64,000 bases of DNA from Sphingosinithalassobacter sp. CS137 (GTDB lineage Bacteria; Pseudomonadota; Alphaproteobacteria; Sphingomonadales; Sphingomonadaceae): the NCBI RefSeq assembly GCF_014334115.1, contig NZ_CP060494.1, positions 3,130,163-3,194,162 on the forward strand, given 5' to 3'. The notes beneath the pieces were generated by a model that had not been told where the DNA came from, did not search any database, and saw only the letters and a list, made by a program, of their open reading frames with translations. The translations under genes and the position numbers were made by a program. This document shows, in pieces, positions 17,280-25,805 of the stretch (position 1 is its first letter; every line of letters begins with the position of its first letter).

Positions 17280-18286
17280 GGCACGACGGCCGCCTCCTCG
17301 CCGCCGCGCTGCGCGATCCCGGCTCGACCGCCGCGCTCGATTTCGCCGGCTGGACCGCATTGCTTGCCATCGCGCGCGCCGAGCAGCTGCTCGGCACGCT
17401 CGCGCATCGGCTCGAAGGATTGCCGATTCCCGAGGCGGTTCGCCGCATCCTTGCCGACGCGCGCGCTTCGGCCGAGCAGGGGCGCGTCGTCGCGCTGTGG
17501 GAAGCGGAGATGGCGCGTCGCGCGCTGGCGCCGAGCGGAATGCCGGTGATGCTGCTCAAGGGTACCGCCTTCGTCGCGGCGGGCCTTTCGGCAGGGCGCG
17601 GGCGCCAGATCGGCGACCTCGACATATTGGTGCCGCGCGACCGGATCGACGAAGCCGAAACCGCGCTGATCGCGGCGGGATGGGAATGGGTGAAGCCCGA
17701 TCCCTATGATGACGCCTATTACCGGCGCTGGATGCACGAGTTGCCGCCGCTGATTCATCGCGAGCGTGACCGGATGATCGACGTGCATCACACGATCCTG
17801 CCGCTCACTGCGCGGATCACGCCCGATGCCGCCGCGATGCTGGCCGATGCGCGCCCGCTGGCGAACGGACTGCGCATCCCTTCGCCCGAGGATCTGCTGT
17901 GCCACGCCGCCGCGCATCTCTTCGCCGACGGCGATCTGGCGGGTGGCATGCGCAATCTGTGGGACATCCACTGCCTGCTCGACGAGTTCGACGGCTCGGG
18001 CTTTGCCGAGCGGCTGGAAGCGCGCGCCAGGCTGCATGGGCTGGAGGCGGAGATGGCCCGCGCGCTGCGGCTGCGGGCGGCCCTCTATACCGGCGAGCGG
18101 TCGAGGCTGGTCGGGGCGGATCGTCTCTATCTGCGCCGGTTGACTGCGCGCGATGGATGGGGACGCCAGATCCGGAAGGCCACTCGCCTCGGCTTCTACA
18201 TCCGGTCGCACTGGCTGCGGATGCCGCCGCATCTGCTGGCGCGGCATCTCTGGACCAAGTTCAGGAAGGGCCATTCGCCAGGCTGA
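17276..18286 (+). CDS. Nucleotidyltransferase-family protein of the HPr-rel-A cluster
   Basis: A 336-residue protein with the nucleotidyltransferase motif: LLKGTAF near 93-99 and GDLDILV near 113-119, where D114 and D116 would bind metal. The layout matches the uncharacterised nucleotidyltransferase family (NTP_transf_5 type). Its start overlaps the kinase stop (GTGA), so it is part of the same system. It may transfer a nucleotide to a protein or small molecule; the target is not apparent. Its 3' end overlaps the converging gph gene by 26 bases. Confidence 0.8.
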   Translation: MRHDGRLLAAALRDPGSTAALDFAGWTALLAIARAEQLLGTLAHRLEGLPIPEAVRRILADARASAEQGRVVALWEAEMARRALAPSGMPVMLLKGTAFVAAGLSAGRGRQIGDLDILVPRDRIDEAETALIAAGWEWVKPDPYDDAYYRRWMHELPPLIHRERDRMIDVHHTILPLTARITPDAAAMLADARPLANGLRIPSPEDLLCHAAAHLFADGDLAGGMRNLWDIHCLLDEFDGSGFAERLEARARLHGLEAEMARALRLRAALYTGERSRLVGADRLYLRRLTARDGWGRQIRKATRLGFYIRSHWLRMPPHLLARHLWTKFRKGHSPG

Positions 18287-18944
18287 GCAGCGTCGGGACC
18301 AGCTCGTCGAAGTGATCGATCACTGCGTCCGCGCGCAGATCCTCGACCGGGCCGAGCAGAAAGCCGAAGCTGACTGCGATCGCCGGAACGCCTGCGTTCC
18401 GCGCCGCGCCCATGTCGTAGATCGAATCGCCCACGAACGCCGCGCGGCCGCCGCCGCAGCGGCGGATCATCTCGTCGATCGGAGCGCGATGCGGCTTGGC
18501 GAAGCCCTTGCCCATCGTGTCGCCGCCGATCAGGCAGGCGAAGCGCTCGCGCAGGCCGAGCGCGCCGAGCAGCTTTTCGGCGAAGCCTTCGAACTTGTTG
18601 GTGACGACGGCGGTGGTCACGCCCAGCGCGTCGAGCCGGTCGAGTGCGTCGATCATGCCCGGAAAGGGCCGAGTGCCGTCGGCGATATGCTCCTCATAAT
18701 GGCCGAGCAGCAGCTTGTAGAGGCGGCGGAACTCGTCGTCCGGGCATCCGCCGGTCGCATCGAGCGCCTGGCGCAGCATGTTCTTCGCGCCGCCGCCCAC
18801 CATCGGCACCACGTCGGCGGACGTCAGCAGCGGGCGCTCCGCCGCGGCGAGCGCATGGTTCACGGCGGCGGTCAGGTCGGCGCTGGTGTCCAGCAGGGTT
18901 CCGTCCAGATCGAAGCCGACGATGTCGAAGGGGAAGGATGCCAT
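18261..18944 (-). CDS. gph: Phosphoglycolate phosphatase (HAD superfamily)
   Basis: Hydrolyses 2-phosphoglycolate, a product of DNA end repair and oxygenation side reactions. HAD motif I is FDLDGTLLDTS near residue 10-20 with the catalytic Asp pair, motif II is TTAVVTNK, and motif III/IV is FAKPHRAPIDE with FVGDSIYDMGAARNAG. At 227 residues it matches Gph. Other sugar-phosphate substrates cannot be excluded. It stands alone on the minus strand, converging with the cluster on its left and divergent from glmU. Confidence 0.88.
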   Translation of the reverse strand: MASFPFDIVGFDLDGTLLDTSADLTAAVNHALAAAERPLLTSADVVPMVGGGAKNMLRQALDATGGCPDDEFRRLYKLLLGHYEEHIADGTRPFPGMIDALDRLDALGVTTAVVTNKFEGFAEKLLGALGLRERFACLIGGDTMGKGFAKPHRAPIDEMIRRCGGGRAAFVGDSIYDMGAARNAGVPAIAVSFGFLLGPVEDLRADAVIDHFDELVPTLLSLANGPS

Positions 18945-19018
18945 GGCGGCGCTGGTGCCAGCATCGCTATGGAATTGGCAAGGAGATCATGGCAGGGGCA
19001 GGGCTTCAGGAGGCTTGC

Positions 19019-20371
19019 ATGACCACGCCGGTAGCCGCCGTGATCCTTGCCGCGGGCAAGGGGACGCGGATGAAATCCGATCTCCACAAGGTGCTCCATC
19101 CGATCGCCGGACGGCCGATGCTGCTGCATCTCGTCGCCAGCGTGGGCGCGCTGGCACCCGAGCGGACGATCGTCGTCGTCGGCGCCGGGCGCGAGCAGGT
19201 CGAGGCGGCGGTACACCCGCATGGCGCCGAGACGGTGCACCAGGCCGAACAGCTCGGCACCGGCCATGCCGTCGCGCAGGCGGAAGCACCGCTCGCCGGT
19301 TTCGCGGGCGACGTCCTGATCCTCTATGGCGATGTGCCGCTGGTGACGCCCGCCACGATGCGGCGGATGCTCGATCGGCTGCACGGCGACGATGCGCCCG
19401 CCGCCGTCGTGCTCGGCTTTCGCCCCGCGGATCCGGGCGCCTATGGCCGCGTGATCGCCGATCCCGACGGGCGGATCGCGAAGATGGTCGAGTTCAAGGA
19501 CGCGACCGCGCAGGAGCGCGCGGAGACGCTCTGCAACTCGGGACTGATGGCGGTTCGTTCCGCAGACCTGTTTGCACTGCTTAAGCGGGTAGGCAACGAC
19601 AACGCCGCCGGCGAGTATTATCTGCCCGATATCGTCCTGCTCGCCGCTGCCGACGGCCGCCACAGCGCTGTGATCGAAACCGACGCGCGGGAAGTGGCGG
19701 GTGTGAACAGCCGCGGCGAGCTGGCGGCGCTCGAATCCGAATGGCAGTCGGCCCGCCGCGCGCGCGCGATGGCCGAGGGCGCCACCTTGACTGCGCCCGA
19801 AACCGTGTGGTTCGCGCACGATACGGCGATCGGCCGCGACGTGACGATCGGGCCCAATGTGGTGTTCGGACCCGGCGTGGCGATCGCCGACGGTGCGACG
19901 ATCCACGCCTTCTGCCACATCGAAGGCGCGACGATCGGGTCGGGCGCATCGGTCGGCCCCTTCGCGCGGCTGCGCCCCGGCACGCAGCTGGGCGAGGGCG
20001 CGCGGATCGGCAATTTCGTCGAGACGAAGAAAGCGGTTCTCGGCAAGGGTGCGAAGGCGAACCACCTCACCTATCTGGGCGATGCGGCGATCGGCGCCGG
20101 CGCCAACATCGGCGCCGGGACGATCACCTGCAACTATGACGGGTTCGGCAAATACGGCACGGAGATAGGGGCGGGGGCCTTCGTCGGATCGAACACTGCG
20201 CTTGTCGCCCCCGTCTCGGTGGGCGCGGGCGCGATGATCGGTGCCGGGTCGGTGATCACCGCGAATGTCGAAGCCGATGCGCTGGCCGTGGCGCGCGGCA
20301 CGCAGGAGGCGCGGCCCGGCTGGGCCCGACGCTTCCGCGAGCGCATGGCCGCACGGAAAGGAAGCACATGA
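19019..20371 (+). CDS. glmU: Bifunctional UDP-GlcNAc pyrophosphorylase / glucosamine-1-P acetyltransferase
   Basis: Last two steps of UDP-GlcNAc synthesis, feeding peptidoglycan, lipopolysaccharide and the amino-sugar genes later in this window. 450 residues. The N-terminal uridylyltransferase has LAAGKGTRMKSDLHKVLH; the C-terminal left-handed beta-helix has GNFVETKKA and TITCNYDGFGKYGTEIG with acetyl-CoA-site residues. The start MTTPVAAVI is preceded by AGGAGG; the open frame upstream is not GlmU. Its stop overlaps the next gene (ATGA). Confidence 0.96.
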   Translation: MTTPVAAVILAAGKGTRMKSDLHKVLHPIAGRPMLLHLVASVGALAPERTIVVVGAGREQVEAAVHPHGAETVHQAEQLGTGHAVAQAEAPLAGFAGDVLILYGDVPLVTPATMRRMLDRLHGDDAPAAVVLGFRPADPGAYGRVIADPDGRIAKMVEFKDATAQERAETLCNSGLMAVRSADLFALLKRVGNDNAAGEYYLPDIVLLAAADGRHSAVIETDAREVAGVNSRGELAALESEWQSARRARAMAEGATLTAPETVWFAHDTAIGRDVTIGPNVVFGPGVAIADGATIHAFCHIEGATIGSGASVGPFARLRPGTQLGEGARIGNFVETKKAVLGKGAKANHLTYLGDAAIGAGANIGAGTITCNYDGFGKYGTEIGAGAFVGSNTALVAPVSVGAGAMIGAGSVITANVEADALAVARGTQEARPGWARRFRERMAARKGST

Positions 20372-20679
20372 CCGATCGTTACGAAGGCAAGCCGTTCCTC
20401 AAGCTCCTCGACAGCTACGTCCTCGATGCGATCGACGCGCTCGACACCACCGCCGAGGCGGCGCTGACCGCGATCGAGCCGCAGCTGCGCGACAGCTATG
20501 GCGTGCAGGGAAGCTGGCGCGAGATCGTGGTGCGCGAGATGCAGTTTCCCGAAGGGATGCAGGGTGCGATCCGCGAAGTCTGGGAGAAGGGCCGGGTGCG
20601 GTTCGTCCAGACGGTCGGCAAGGAGCCCGATCCGGTCGAATTCGCCCGCACCTTCGTCGACACCAATTTCCCCCGCTGA
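20368..20679 (+). CDS. Conserved small protein between glmU and glmS
   Basis: Unrecognised 103-residue, largely helical cytoplasmic protein, acidic, starting MTDRYEGKPFLKLLDSYVLD. No signal peptide, membrane segment or catalytic motif. It overlaps the glmU stop by four bases (ATGA) and lies 21 bases ahead of glmS, so it is made together with both amino-sugar enzymes. A role connected with amino-sugar synthesis is only a guess from position. Confidence 0.85.
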   Translation: MTDRYEGKPFLKLLDSYVLDAIDALDTTAEAALTAIEPQLRDSYGVQGSWREIVVREMQFPEGMQGAIREVWEKGRVRFVQTVGKEPDPVEFARTFVDTNFPR

Positions 20680-20700
20680 CCGAAAAGGAACGCCAAGCGC

Positions 20701-22524
20701 ATGTGCGGTATTGTCGGTATTCTGGGCGCGGAAGACGTCGCCGGTCGCTTGTTCGACGGGCTGAAACGGCTCGAATATCGCGGCTATGACTCGGCCGGAA
20801 TCGCGACGCTGCACGACGGCGCGATCCTGCGCCGCCGCGCCGAGGGCAAGCTGGCGAAGCTGGGCGCGCGGCTGGCGGAGGATCCGCTGCCCGGCACGAT
20901 CGGCATCGCGCACACTCGCTGGGCGACGCACGGCGCGCCGACCGAGGACAATGCGCACCCGCACATCGTCGGCGACGTCACGATCGTTCACAACGGCATC
21001 ATAGAGAATTTCAAACCGCTGCGCGACGAACTCATCGCCGACGGGCGCACGTTCAACAGCCAGACCGACACCGAAGTGGTCGCGCATCTGGTGGACCGTG
21101 AACTCAAGGCGGGCAAGTCGCCGCAGGACGCTGTCGCCGCGGTGCTGCCGCGCCTGCACGGCGCGTTCGCCATTGCCTTTCTGTTCGCGAACCAGCCCGA
21201 TCTGCTGATCGCCGCGCGGCAGGGCGCGCCGCTGACCGTCGGCTATGGCGAGGGCGAGAATTACCTCGGTTCGGACGCGCATGCGCTGGCGGGGCTGACC
21301 CAGCGCATCGCCTATCTCGACGAAGGCGACTGGGCGGTGCTGACGCGCACCGACATCGAGGTGTATGACCGCGACAATCGCCCGGTCACGCGCGCGATCG
21401 TGCCGTCGGGCGTGTCCCCGGCGATGATCGACAAGGGCAATCACCGCCACTTCATGCTGAAGGAAATCTTCGAGCAGCCGGTGGTGGTGGCGCAGACGCT
21501 CGCGTCGTACGTCCGGCCCGTCGAGCAGCGCGTGGCGCTGCCCGACATGGCGTTCGATCTGGCGGGCACCGAGCGCGTGGCGATCGTCGCCTGCGGCACC
21601 GCCAGCTATGTCGGGATGATCGGCAAATACTGGATCGAGCGGTTCGCGCGGCTCCCGGTCGAAATCGATGTCGCGTCCGAGTTCCGCTATCGCGATCCGG
21701 TGCTGCTGCCGAACACGCTCGGCGTCGTCGTCAGCCAGTCGGGCGAGACCGCCGACACGCTGGCGGCGCTGCGCCACATGAAGGCGAACGGCGTGACCAC
21801 CGCCGGCATCATCAACGTGCCGACCAGCTCGATGGCGCGTGAGGTCGATCTGCTGCTGTCGACGCATGCCGGGCCGGAAATCGGCGTCGCCTCGACCAAG
21901 GCGTTCACCTGCCAGCTCGCGGTCATGGCCGCGCTCGCGGTCAATCTCGCTCGGGCCAGGGGGCTGTTGTCGGAAGGCGAAGAGCGCGAGATCGTCCGCC
22001 ATCTGCTCGAGGCGCCCGCCGCGATCAACGCCGCGCTCCAGCACGATGCCGAGATCGAGGCGATGGCGCATACCATCGCCGGTGCCCGCGACGTGCTGTA
22101 TCTGGGCCGCGGTCCGGAATATCCGATGGCGCTCGAAGGCGCGCTGAAGCTCAAGGAAATCAGCTACATCCATGCCGAGGGCTATGCCTCGGGCGAGATG
22201 AAGCACGGGCCGATCGCGTTGATCGACGATTCCGTGCCGCTGATCGTGCTGGCGCCGTCGGGGCCGCTGTTCGACAAGACCGTCTCGAACATGCAGGAGG
22301 CGCAGGCGCGCGGCGCGCAGGTGGTGCTCATCAGCGATGCCGAGGGGCTCGCCCAGGCCGGCGAGGACGCGATGGCGACGATCGAAATGCCCAAGGTGCA
22401 TCCGCTGATCGCGCCGCTGGTCTATGCGGTGCCGGTCCAGCTGCTCGCCTATCATGTCGCGGTCGCCAAGGGCACTGACGTCGACCAGCCGCGCAACCTA
22501 GCCAAATCCGTCACCGTCGAATAG
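20701..22524 (+). CDS. glmS: Glutamine-fructose-6-phosphate aminotransferase
   Basis: Makes glucosamine-6-phosphate from fructose-6-phosphate and glutamine, the entry step of UDP-GlcNAc synthesis. 607 residues. The mature protein starts CGIVGILGAE, so Cys2 is the glutaminase nucleophile after Met removal. Two SIS domains follow (GTASYVG, SQSGETADTLAALR, and GRGPEYPMALEGALKLKEIS), and it ends with the conserved DVDQPRNLAKSVTVE. I see no glmS ribozyme upstream, as expected outside Gram-positives. Confidence 0.97.
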   Translation: MCGIVGILGAEDVAGRLFDGLKRLEYRGYDSAGIATLHDGAILRRRAEGKLAKLGARLAEDPLPGTIGIAHTRWATHGAPTEDNAHPHIVGDVTIVHNGIIENFKPLRDELIADGRTFNSQTDTEVVAHLVDRELKAGKSPQDAVAAVLPRLHGAFAIAFLFANQPDLLIAARQGAPLTVGYGEGENYLGSDAHALAGLTQRIAYLDEGDWAVLTRTDIEVYDRDNRPVTRAIVPSGVSPAMIDKGNHRHFMLKEIFEQPVVVAQTLASYVRPVEQRVALPDMAFDLAGTERVAIVACGTASYVGMIGKYWIERFARLPVEIDVASEFRYRDPVLLPNTLGVVVSQSGETADTLAALRHMKANGVTTAGIINVPTSSMAREVDLLLSTHAGPEIGVASTKAFTCQLAVMAALAVNLARARGLLSEGEEREIVRHLLEAPAAINAALQHDAEIEAMAHTIAGARDVLYLGRGPEYPMALEGALKLKEISYIHAEGYASGEMKHGPIALIDDSVPLIVLAPSGPLFDKTVSNMQEAQARGAQVVLISDAEGLAQAGEDAMATIEMPKVHPLIAPLVYAVPVQLLAYHVAVAKGTDVDQPRNLAKSVTVE

Positions 22525-22530
22525 CGCGGG

Positions 22531-22887
22531 CTAGGCCAGCACGCGCTCCAGCGCCGCCGCCAGATCGGCTTCGCGATAGGGTTTGCCGAGCAACGGCACG
22601 CCTTCTTCGAAGCCCGCGGGTGCATTGCCGTAGCCGCTGGCGAAGACGAACGGGATGCCGCGCGCCCGCAGCGCCGCGGCGATCGTGTCGCTGCGTTCGC
22701 CCGCCAGGTTGATGTCGAGAACGGCGGCGTCCGCCTGCGCGTCGCGGGCGAGCGCCAGTCCCTCGGCGAGCCGTCCGGCGGGGCCGATCACGCTGCACCC
22801 AAGCGCCATCAGCATGTCTTCGAGGCACATTGCGACGACCGGCTCGTCCTCGACGATCAGCACGCGGATTCCGGCAAGGCGGCTCAT
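22531..22887 (-). CDS. Single-domain response regulator
   Basis: A 118-residue receiver with no output domain: acidic cluster E13-D14-E15, phosphoacceptor D58 in AVLDINLAG, and K102 in LGKPYR. Its ATG overlaps the stop of the upstream HWE kinase (ATGA), so it is the obvious phosphorylation partner. DINLAGERSDTIA is typical of receivers paired with HWE/HisKA_2 kinases. The start MSRLAGIRVL is set by that overlap; the upstream open frame is antisense-like filler. It converges with glmS six bases away. Confidence 0.9.
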   Translation of the reverse strand: MSRLAGIRVLIVEDEPVVAMCLEDMLMALGCSVIGPAGRLAEGLALARDAQADAAVLDINLAGERSDTIAAALRARGIPFVFASGYGNAPAGFEEGVPLLGKPYREADLAAALERVLA

Positions 22888-25091
22888 GCGGCCGCGCTCG
22901 GGATCGGCGCTTCGACGGTGCAGCGCAGCCCCTCCGGATCGAAGTGGATCGTGACGCTGCCGCTCAGCTCGGCGGCCAGTCCGCGCTCGATCATCCGCGT
23001 GCCGAAACCGCGGCGTTCGGGGTGGCGCACGGGCGGTCCGCCGCGCTCGGTCCATTCGAGCAGCAGTCGGTCCGCGTCGCGGCTCCAGCGGATCGTCACC
23101 GCTCCCTCGGCCACCGAAAGCGCACCGTGCTTGACGGCGTTGGTCGCCAGTTCGTGCACCGCAAGCGCCAGCGAGATCGCGGTCTTGGGGGCGAGCGCCA
23201 GGTCCGGCCCGTCGAGCAGGAAGCGGCCTTCGCCGCCGCCGTGCGGCGCGACCGCGTCGCTGATGATCCGCGCCATCGAAACCGGCGACCAGTGTTCGCG
23301 CGTGAGCAGGTTGTGCGCTTCGGACAGCGCCGCCAGCCGCCCCTCGAACGCGGCGCGCGCCGCCGCCATGTCTTCCTCGTTGCGGAAGGTCTGCTGCGCA
23401 ATGCCCTGGACGATCGCCAGCGTGTTCTTCACCCGGTGGTTGAGTTCGTCGATCAGCAGCCGCTGATGCGCCTCGAACCGCTTGGCTTCGGTCACGTCGC
23501 GCGCGATCGCGTGCAGCCCGGTCACGGTGCCGTCCTCTTCGTCGGACGTGAGCTGTGAATTGACTTCCCAGACCAGCTCGCGCCCGTCGCTCGAGCGCAC
23601 GCGGATCGTGTGCCGCGTGGTCCCGCCCTCGATCAGCTTGCGCCGGAGCATCTCGCGGCTTTGGGCGAACTGGTCCGCGTCCATGAAATCGCCGATCGAG
23701 CGGCCGACGAGCTGATCCTCGGCATAGCCGAGTGCGGCGAGCAGGGCGGGGTTCACCGACGTGATCCGGTGATCGAGATCGCAGGTGATCAGATAATCGT
23801 TCGCCTGTTCGAAGATCGTGCGGAAGCGCGCCTCGCTGGCGCGCAATTCCTGTTCGGCGCGCTTGCGCGTGGTGACGTCGAACGACACGCCCACGAACCG
23901 CCGGGCGCGCTCCTCGCCCTGCTCGATGCAGCTTCCATGGCTCTGCAGCCAGCGCTCCTCGCCCGTATCGGCCCGGTGGATCCGATATTCGATCGTGAAG
24001 GGGCTCGAATCGTCGAAGCAGCCGAAGGCAGCCGCGCGCACCGCTTCGCGATCGTCGGGGTGGACGCGCGCCAGCCAGTCGTCGACCGAGCCCTCTCCGG
24101 CCGGATGGCGCTCGAGTCCAAGAAGATCAAACCGGTTTGCGGACCAGACTCCGCTCATCGAGGCGAGATCGAGTTCCCAGGTCGCCATGCCCGCACATTC
24201 GACGGCGAGGCGGATGCTCTCCTCGCTCTTGCGCAGCGCCATCTCGTTCGCGCGCCGATCGGTGACGTCGATCGTCACCGCCAGAACGCCATAGGGTTCG
24301 CCGGTCTCGCGGCGGAGGACCGCAACCGAATTGTTCACCCACACGATCTCGCCGTCGCTGCGGACATAGCGCTTCTCGAGCACGAACGGCACGCGCTCGC
24401 GAATGGCGCGATCGAACAGCTTCTGGTTCCTGCCGAGGTCGTCCGGATGCGTGATCGACTGCATCGTCCGGTTGAGCAGCTCCGCGCGCGTCCAGCCGGA
24501 GATCGCGCAGAAGCGGTCGTTCACCAGCGTGAACCGGCCGCTCAGATCGGTCTGGGCGAAGCCTGCCGTCGCCTGATTGACGAAGGCGGAAAGTTGCGCC
24601 TCGCGCTCGCGCAGCGCGAGTTCGGCTTCCTTCGCCTCGGTCACGTCGTGGGCGACGCCGATGAAGCCGATATGCCGTCCCCGCGCGTCGCGTCGCGGCT
24701 GCGATACCGACCGCAGCCAGCGCCAGCTGCCGTCGCCGCGGCGATAGCGGCCCTCGAGCGTAAAGGTCTGCAGACCGGCTTCGCCGGCAATCGACTCCGC
24801 GACGATACGATCCCGATCGTCGGGGTGAATGATCGTGCGCCAATCGAACACCAGTGCCGCGGGATAGTCGACGCCGAGGAAATCCAGATAGGCACGGTTC
24901 ACGAAGCTGCGGGTCCGGTCGAGGCGAGTCACCCAGATCGGCACCGGTGCGCTGTCGGCGATCAGGCGAAATTCGTCCTCGCCGCTGGGCCGCGGCTCAT
25001 CCCCCGGCAGGGGATCGGCAGCAGGCTCTTCACTATACTCCGAACTGGCCATCGTCCCGGTGGTAGTGCGGTTCCGCGATGAATCAATCAT
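22884..25091 (-). CDS. Multi-PAS sensor histidine kinase, HWE family
   Basis: Soluble sensor kinase of about 735 residues with no membrane segment. Four PAS domains with PAC tails come first (roughly 40-160, 165-285, 290-415 and 415-535), then the HWE-type transmitter: DELNHRVKNTLAIVQ with the phosphorylated His near 552, HELATNAVKHG, the WTE motif in LLLEWTERGGPPV, and GFGTRMIERGL. No GxNCRFLQ, so not a LOV light sensor; the PAS ligands are unknown. Two starts are possible (25091 or 25052), neither with a strong ribosome site. It is coupled to the receiver gene downstream. Confidence 0.9.
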   Translation of the reverse strand: MIDSSRNRTTTGTMASSEYSEEPAADPLPGDEPRPSGEDEFRLIADSAPVPIWVTRLDRTRSFVNRAYLDFLGVDYPAALVFDWRTIIHPDDRDRIVAESIAGEAGLQTFTLEGRYRRGDGSWRWLRSVSQPRRDARGRHIGFIGVAHDVTEAKEAELALREREAQLSAFVNQATAGFAQTDLSGRFTLVNDRFCAISGWTRAELLNRTMQSITHPDDLGRNQKLFDRAIRERVPFVLEKRYVRSDGEIVWVNNSVAVLRRETGEPYGVLAVTIDVTDRRANEMALRKSEESIRLAVECAGMATWELDLASMSGVWSANRFDLLGLERHPAGEGSVDDWLARVHPDDREAVRAAAFGCFDDSSPFTIEYRIHRADTGEERWLQSHGSCIEQGEERARRFVGVSFDVTTRKRAEQELRASEARFRTIFEQANDYLITCDLDHRITSVNPALLAALGYAEDQLVGRSIGDFMDADQFAQSREMLRRKLIEGGTTRHTIRVRSSDGRELVWEVNSQLTSDEEDGTVTGLHAIARDVTEAKRFEAHQRLLIDELNHRVKNTLAIVQGIAQQTFRNEEDMAAARAAFEGRLAALSEAHNLLTREHWSPVSMARIISDAVAPHGGGEGRFLLDGPDLALAPKTAISLALAVHELATNAVKHGALSVAEGAVTIRWSRDADRLLLEWTERGGPPVRHPERRGFGTRMIERGLAAELSGSVTIHFDPEGLRCTVEAPIPSAAA

Positions 25092-25213
25092 TAGGTCGCG
25101 TTCATGCCGACGCAAGCGACCTGGATCGGGGCGGGCACCTGCCGCTCGTGCGGGGAACCCAAGGGTGCGTCCCGCCATTCAAGTTCCGGGACCCGGATGG
25201 ATAGGAGCTAGCA

Positions 25214-25675
25214 TTGGCAGAACTGTTGGACGACGCACCCGCGTCACGCCGCCGCCGCAAGAAGATCGCGCTCACGTTGCTCGCCCTGTTCGTCCTGCTG
25301 CTGATCGCGACGATCCTGTGGTGGACCAGCCTGCCGAACGACGATGACGTGCTCGTCGGGCAGCCGGTCGCACCGGTCACGCTGACGGGCGGCGACCTGA
25401 TCGCGGCCTATGAGGCGGATCCGGGGCTGCGCGATCTTCCGGCAGGGCCGCATCGCGTGATCGCTCCTCTGGTCGCGCCGCCCACGGGTACCACCGTGCT
25501 GCTCCGCACGGCCGACCCGCTCCTCAGCATCGCGGCCCGGATCTCGCCGACCGACGCTTCGAGACTTGCCGGGCTGGAGCGCGGCGCCGAGGTGGTGCTG
25601 CTGTGCGACCGGATCGTGGCGGGGATGCGAGCGCCGGCGCTCGAGGGTTGCACGGTGGCGATGCCGCCCGCGTAA
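25214..25675 (+). CDS. Membrane-anchored protein with an OB-fold-like domain
   Basis: A 153-residue protein with an arginine/lysine-rich N-terminus (RRRRKK), one membrane helix (ALTLLALFVLLLIATILWW) and a periplasmic domain of about 100 residues. The end LERGAEVVLLCDRIVAGM followed by ALEGCTVA has the pattern of the tRNA_anti-like OB fold, with two cysteines. Function unknown. It is divergent from the HWE kinase and 130 bases ahead of the GGDEF-EAL gene. Confidence 0.75.
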   Translation: MAELLDDAPASRRRRKKIALTLLALFVLLLIATILWWTSLPNDDDVLVGQPVAPVTLTGGDLIAAYEADPGLRDLPAGPHRVIAPLVAPPTGTTVLLRTADPLLSIAARISPTDASRLAGLERGAEVVLLCDRIVAGMRAPALEGCTVAMPPA

Positions 25676-25742
25676 TTCGGCGAAAGTGAGCCCGCGTCGG
25701 GGACGACGGTCGCGGATACGCTCCCCTCCTGCGGCGCCAGCT

Positions 25743-25758
25743 TTTACTGCGCCTTAAC
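25743..25758. promoter_or_regulatory. CtrA-like site ahead of the GGDEF-EAL gene
   Basis: TTTA-CTGCGCC-TTAAC, which differs by one base from the CtrA consensus TTAA-N7-TTAAC. It lies 48 bases upstream of the GTG start at 25806. AT-rich motifs of this length are rare in DNA this rich in GC. Confidence 0.4.
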
Positions 25759-25805
25759 CCTGCCCGGTTACGCCATGGCAAGGCTGTTGCAGGGGATCAT
25801 CGGCA

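Noticed and set aside
20134-22455. 773-codon minus-strand frame
   Set aside because: Antisense to glmS and the gene before it; His/Arg/Asp-rich with no family motif.
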